From the NCBI GenBank assembly GCA_904501775.1, contig CAJGCJ010000118.1, forward strand, positions 1 to 5,826: DNA of 5,826 nt, in the 5' to 3' direction. The translations under genes were made by a program, and so were the position numbers. Below the pieces are notes generated by a model. The model was not told where the DNA came from and made no database searches. It saw only the letters and a list, made by a program, of their open reading frames with translations. Source of the stretch: an uncultured Bacteroidaceae bacterium. GTDB taxonomy: Bacteria; Bacteroidota; Bacteroidia; Bacteroidales; Bacteroidaceae. Shown here in pieces: positions 5,110-5,826 of the stretch. The stretch's first letter is position 1, and each line of letters opens with the position of its first letter.

Positions 5110-5826
5110 TTAATTCTCATTTTTATCGGTTACCTTCAATTTTACCAATTCTATCTTCATACTGCGTTTCTTTATGGTTTGTATCTGATATTTATCGATG
5201 TTTATGGTTTCGTTCAGCTGTGGGAAACGCTGGTGGTAGGCCAGTATGAAACCGCCGATTGTCTGATATTCGTCCGACTCGGGGATGTCGAGGTCGAACA
5301 TTTCGTTCACGCGCTCCACCTCCAGACGGCCCGAAAGAAGGTATTCATCGTTGCCGAGTGCCTTTGCTGTGTGGTGGGTGTTGTCGTGCTCGTCTTCAAT
5401 CTCTCCGATAATCTCTTCGAGAAGGTCCTCAAGTGATATTATACCCGAAGTGCCTCCAAATTCGTCTACAACCACTGCCAACGACTTCTTCTGTTGCATG
5501 AGTGTGCGCATAAGTTTTTGTGCCGACAGCGTCTCGGGTACAATTGGCATCTTGCATATTCTCTGCTGCCATCTGTTTTCGCTGCGGAAAAGTTCCGAAG
5601 AGTGTATGTAGCCTATAATGTTGTCGATATTGTCTTTGTAAACAATAATCTTTGAGTGCCCCGATTCGATGAAGAGTGACTTCAACTCTTCTATGGGTGC
5701 TGTAACTTCAACGGCATCAATCTCGGTGCGGGGAATGTAGCAGTCGCGTACCTTGATGTCCGAGAAGTCGAGTGCATTTTGAAATATTCTTACATCGTTG
5801 TCGATGTCCTCATCCTCCGATGCACT
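5110..5826 (-). CDS. CBS/CorC-HlyC domain protein ('hemolysin family', CNNM-type), C-terminal part only
   Basis: The reading frame is open to the window edge, so 238 C-terminal residues are visible and the start lies outside. A TTG at 5685 might be taken as a start. The frame runs upstream without a stop, and the residues there (FQNALDFSDIKVRDCYIPR, then TEIDAVEV) are typical family sequence, so that start is false. Domains in the visible fragment: CBS 1 at about 22-85 (VRDCYIPRTEIDAV ... SKIIVYKDNIDNIIGYIHSSELF), CBS 2 at about 89-146 with the hallmark VVVDEFGGTSGIISLEDLLEEIIGEI, and a CorC/HlyC C-terminal domain at about 155-232 (DEYLLSGRLEVERVNEMFDLDIP ... YQTIGGFILAY). Full-length members also have an N-terminal CNNM (DUF21) membrane domain, which should be upstream. 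The family is named after hemolysin C by homology, but its members are linked to Mg2+/Co2+ transport; a toxin role should not be assumed. The gliding protein GldE is a related family member. Confidence 0.93.
   Translation of the reverse strand, partial: SASEDEDIDNDVRIFQNALDFSDIKVRDCYIPRTEIDAVEVTAPIEELKSLFIESGHSKIIVYKDNIDNIIGYIHSSELFRSENRWQQRICKMPIVPETLSAQKLMRTLMQQKKSLAVVVDEFGGTSGIISLEDLLEEIIGEIEDEHDNTHHTAKALGNDEYLLSGRLEVERVNEMFDLDIPESDEYQTIGGFILAYHQRFPQLNETINIDKYQIQTIKKRSMKIELVKLKVTDKNEN

Overview
The window looks like a chromosomal segment of a Bacteroidales bacterium, probably Bacteroidaceae or a close relative. The evidence is a 709-residue membrane-anchored SurA/PpiD-type foldase next to a CBS/CorC-HlyC 'hemolysin family' gene, an ECF sigma factor with a one-helix partner protein, a Bacteroidetes-type -7 promoter element (TATCTTTG on the minus strand at 5051-5044), a tRNA without an encoded CCA end, and starts that lack strong Shine-Dalgarno sequences. 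No tool was run, so genus-level assignment is not possible.

Layout. At the left edge, on the plus strand, is a complete tRNA-Asn (anticodon GTT), followed at once by a strong intrinsic terminator. Bases 127-274 hold no supported gene. A perfect 18-bp inverted repeat (275-318) then separates the tRNA side from a minus-strand block. Read in its own direction (high to low coordinates) that block is: ECF sigma factor (2720-2229), one-TM putative anti-sigma factor (2217-1729), small secreted protein of unknown function (1719-1282), and secreted protein with a predicted outer-membrane beta-barrel (1250-330). The gaps are 11, 9 and 31 bases, so these four genes are very probably one operon ending at the 275-318 hairpin. 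Upstream lies a classical intrinsic terminator (2802-2841) that ends the ppiD-like gene (4990-2861). That gene has its own Bacteroidetes-type promoter element. At the right edge is the C-terminal 238 residues of a CNNM/CorC-type transporter-like gene, whose 5' end lies outside the window.

How the genes work together. Inferred: the window is envelope-centred. The PpiD-like protein is an inner-membrane-anchored periplasmic folding factor. The four-gene block looks like a self-contained envelope-responsive sigma module: cytoplasmic sigma, membrane-spanning partner, a small exported protein and an outer-membrane barrel protein as co-transcribed output or sensor. The last two have no known function and are the most interesting part. 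There is no mobile element, CRISPR array or phage gene, and no clearly unprecedented system.
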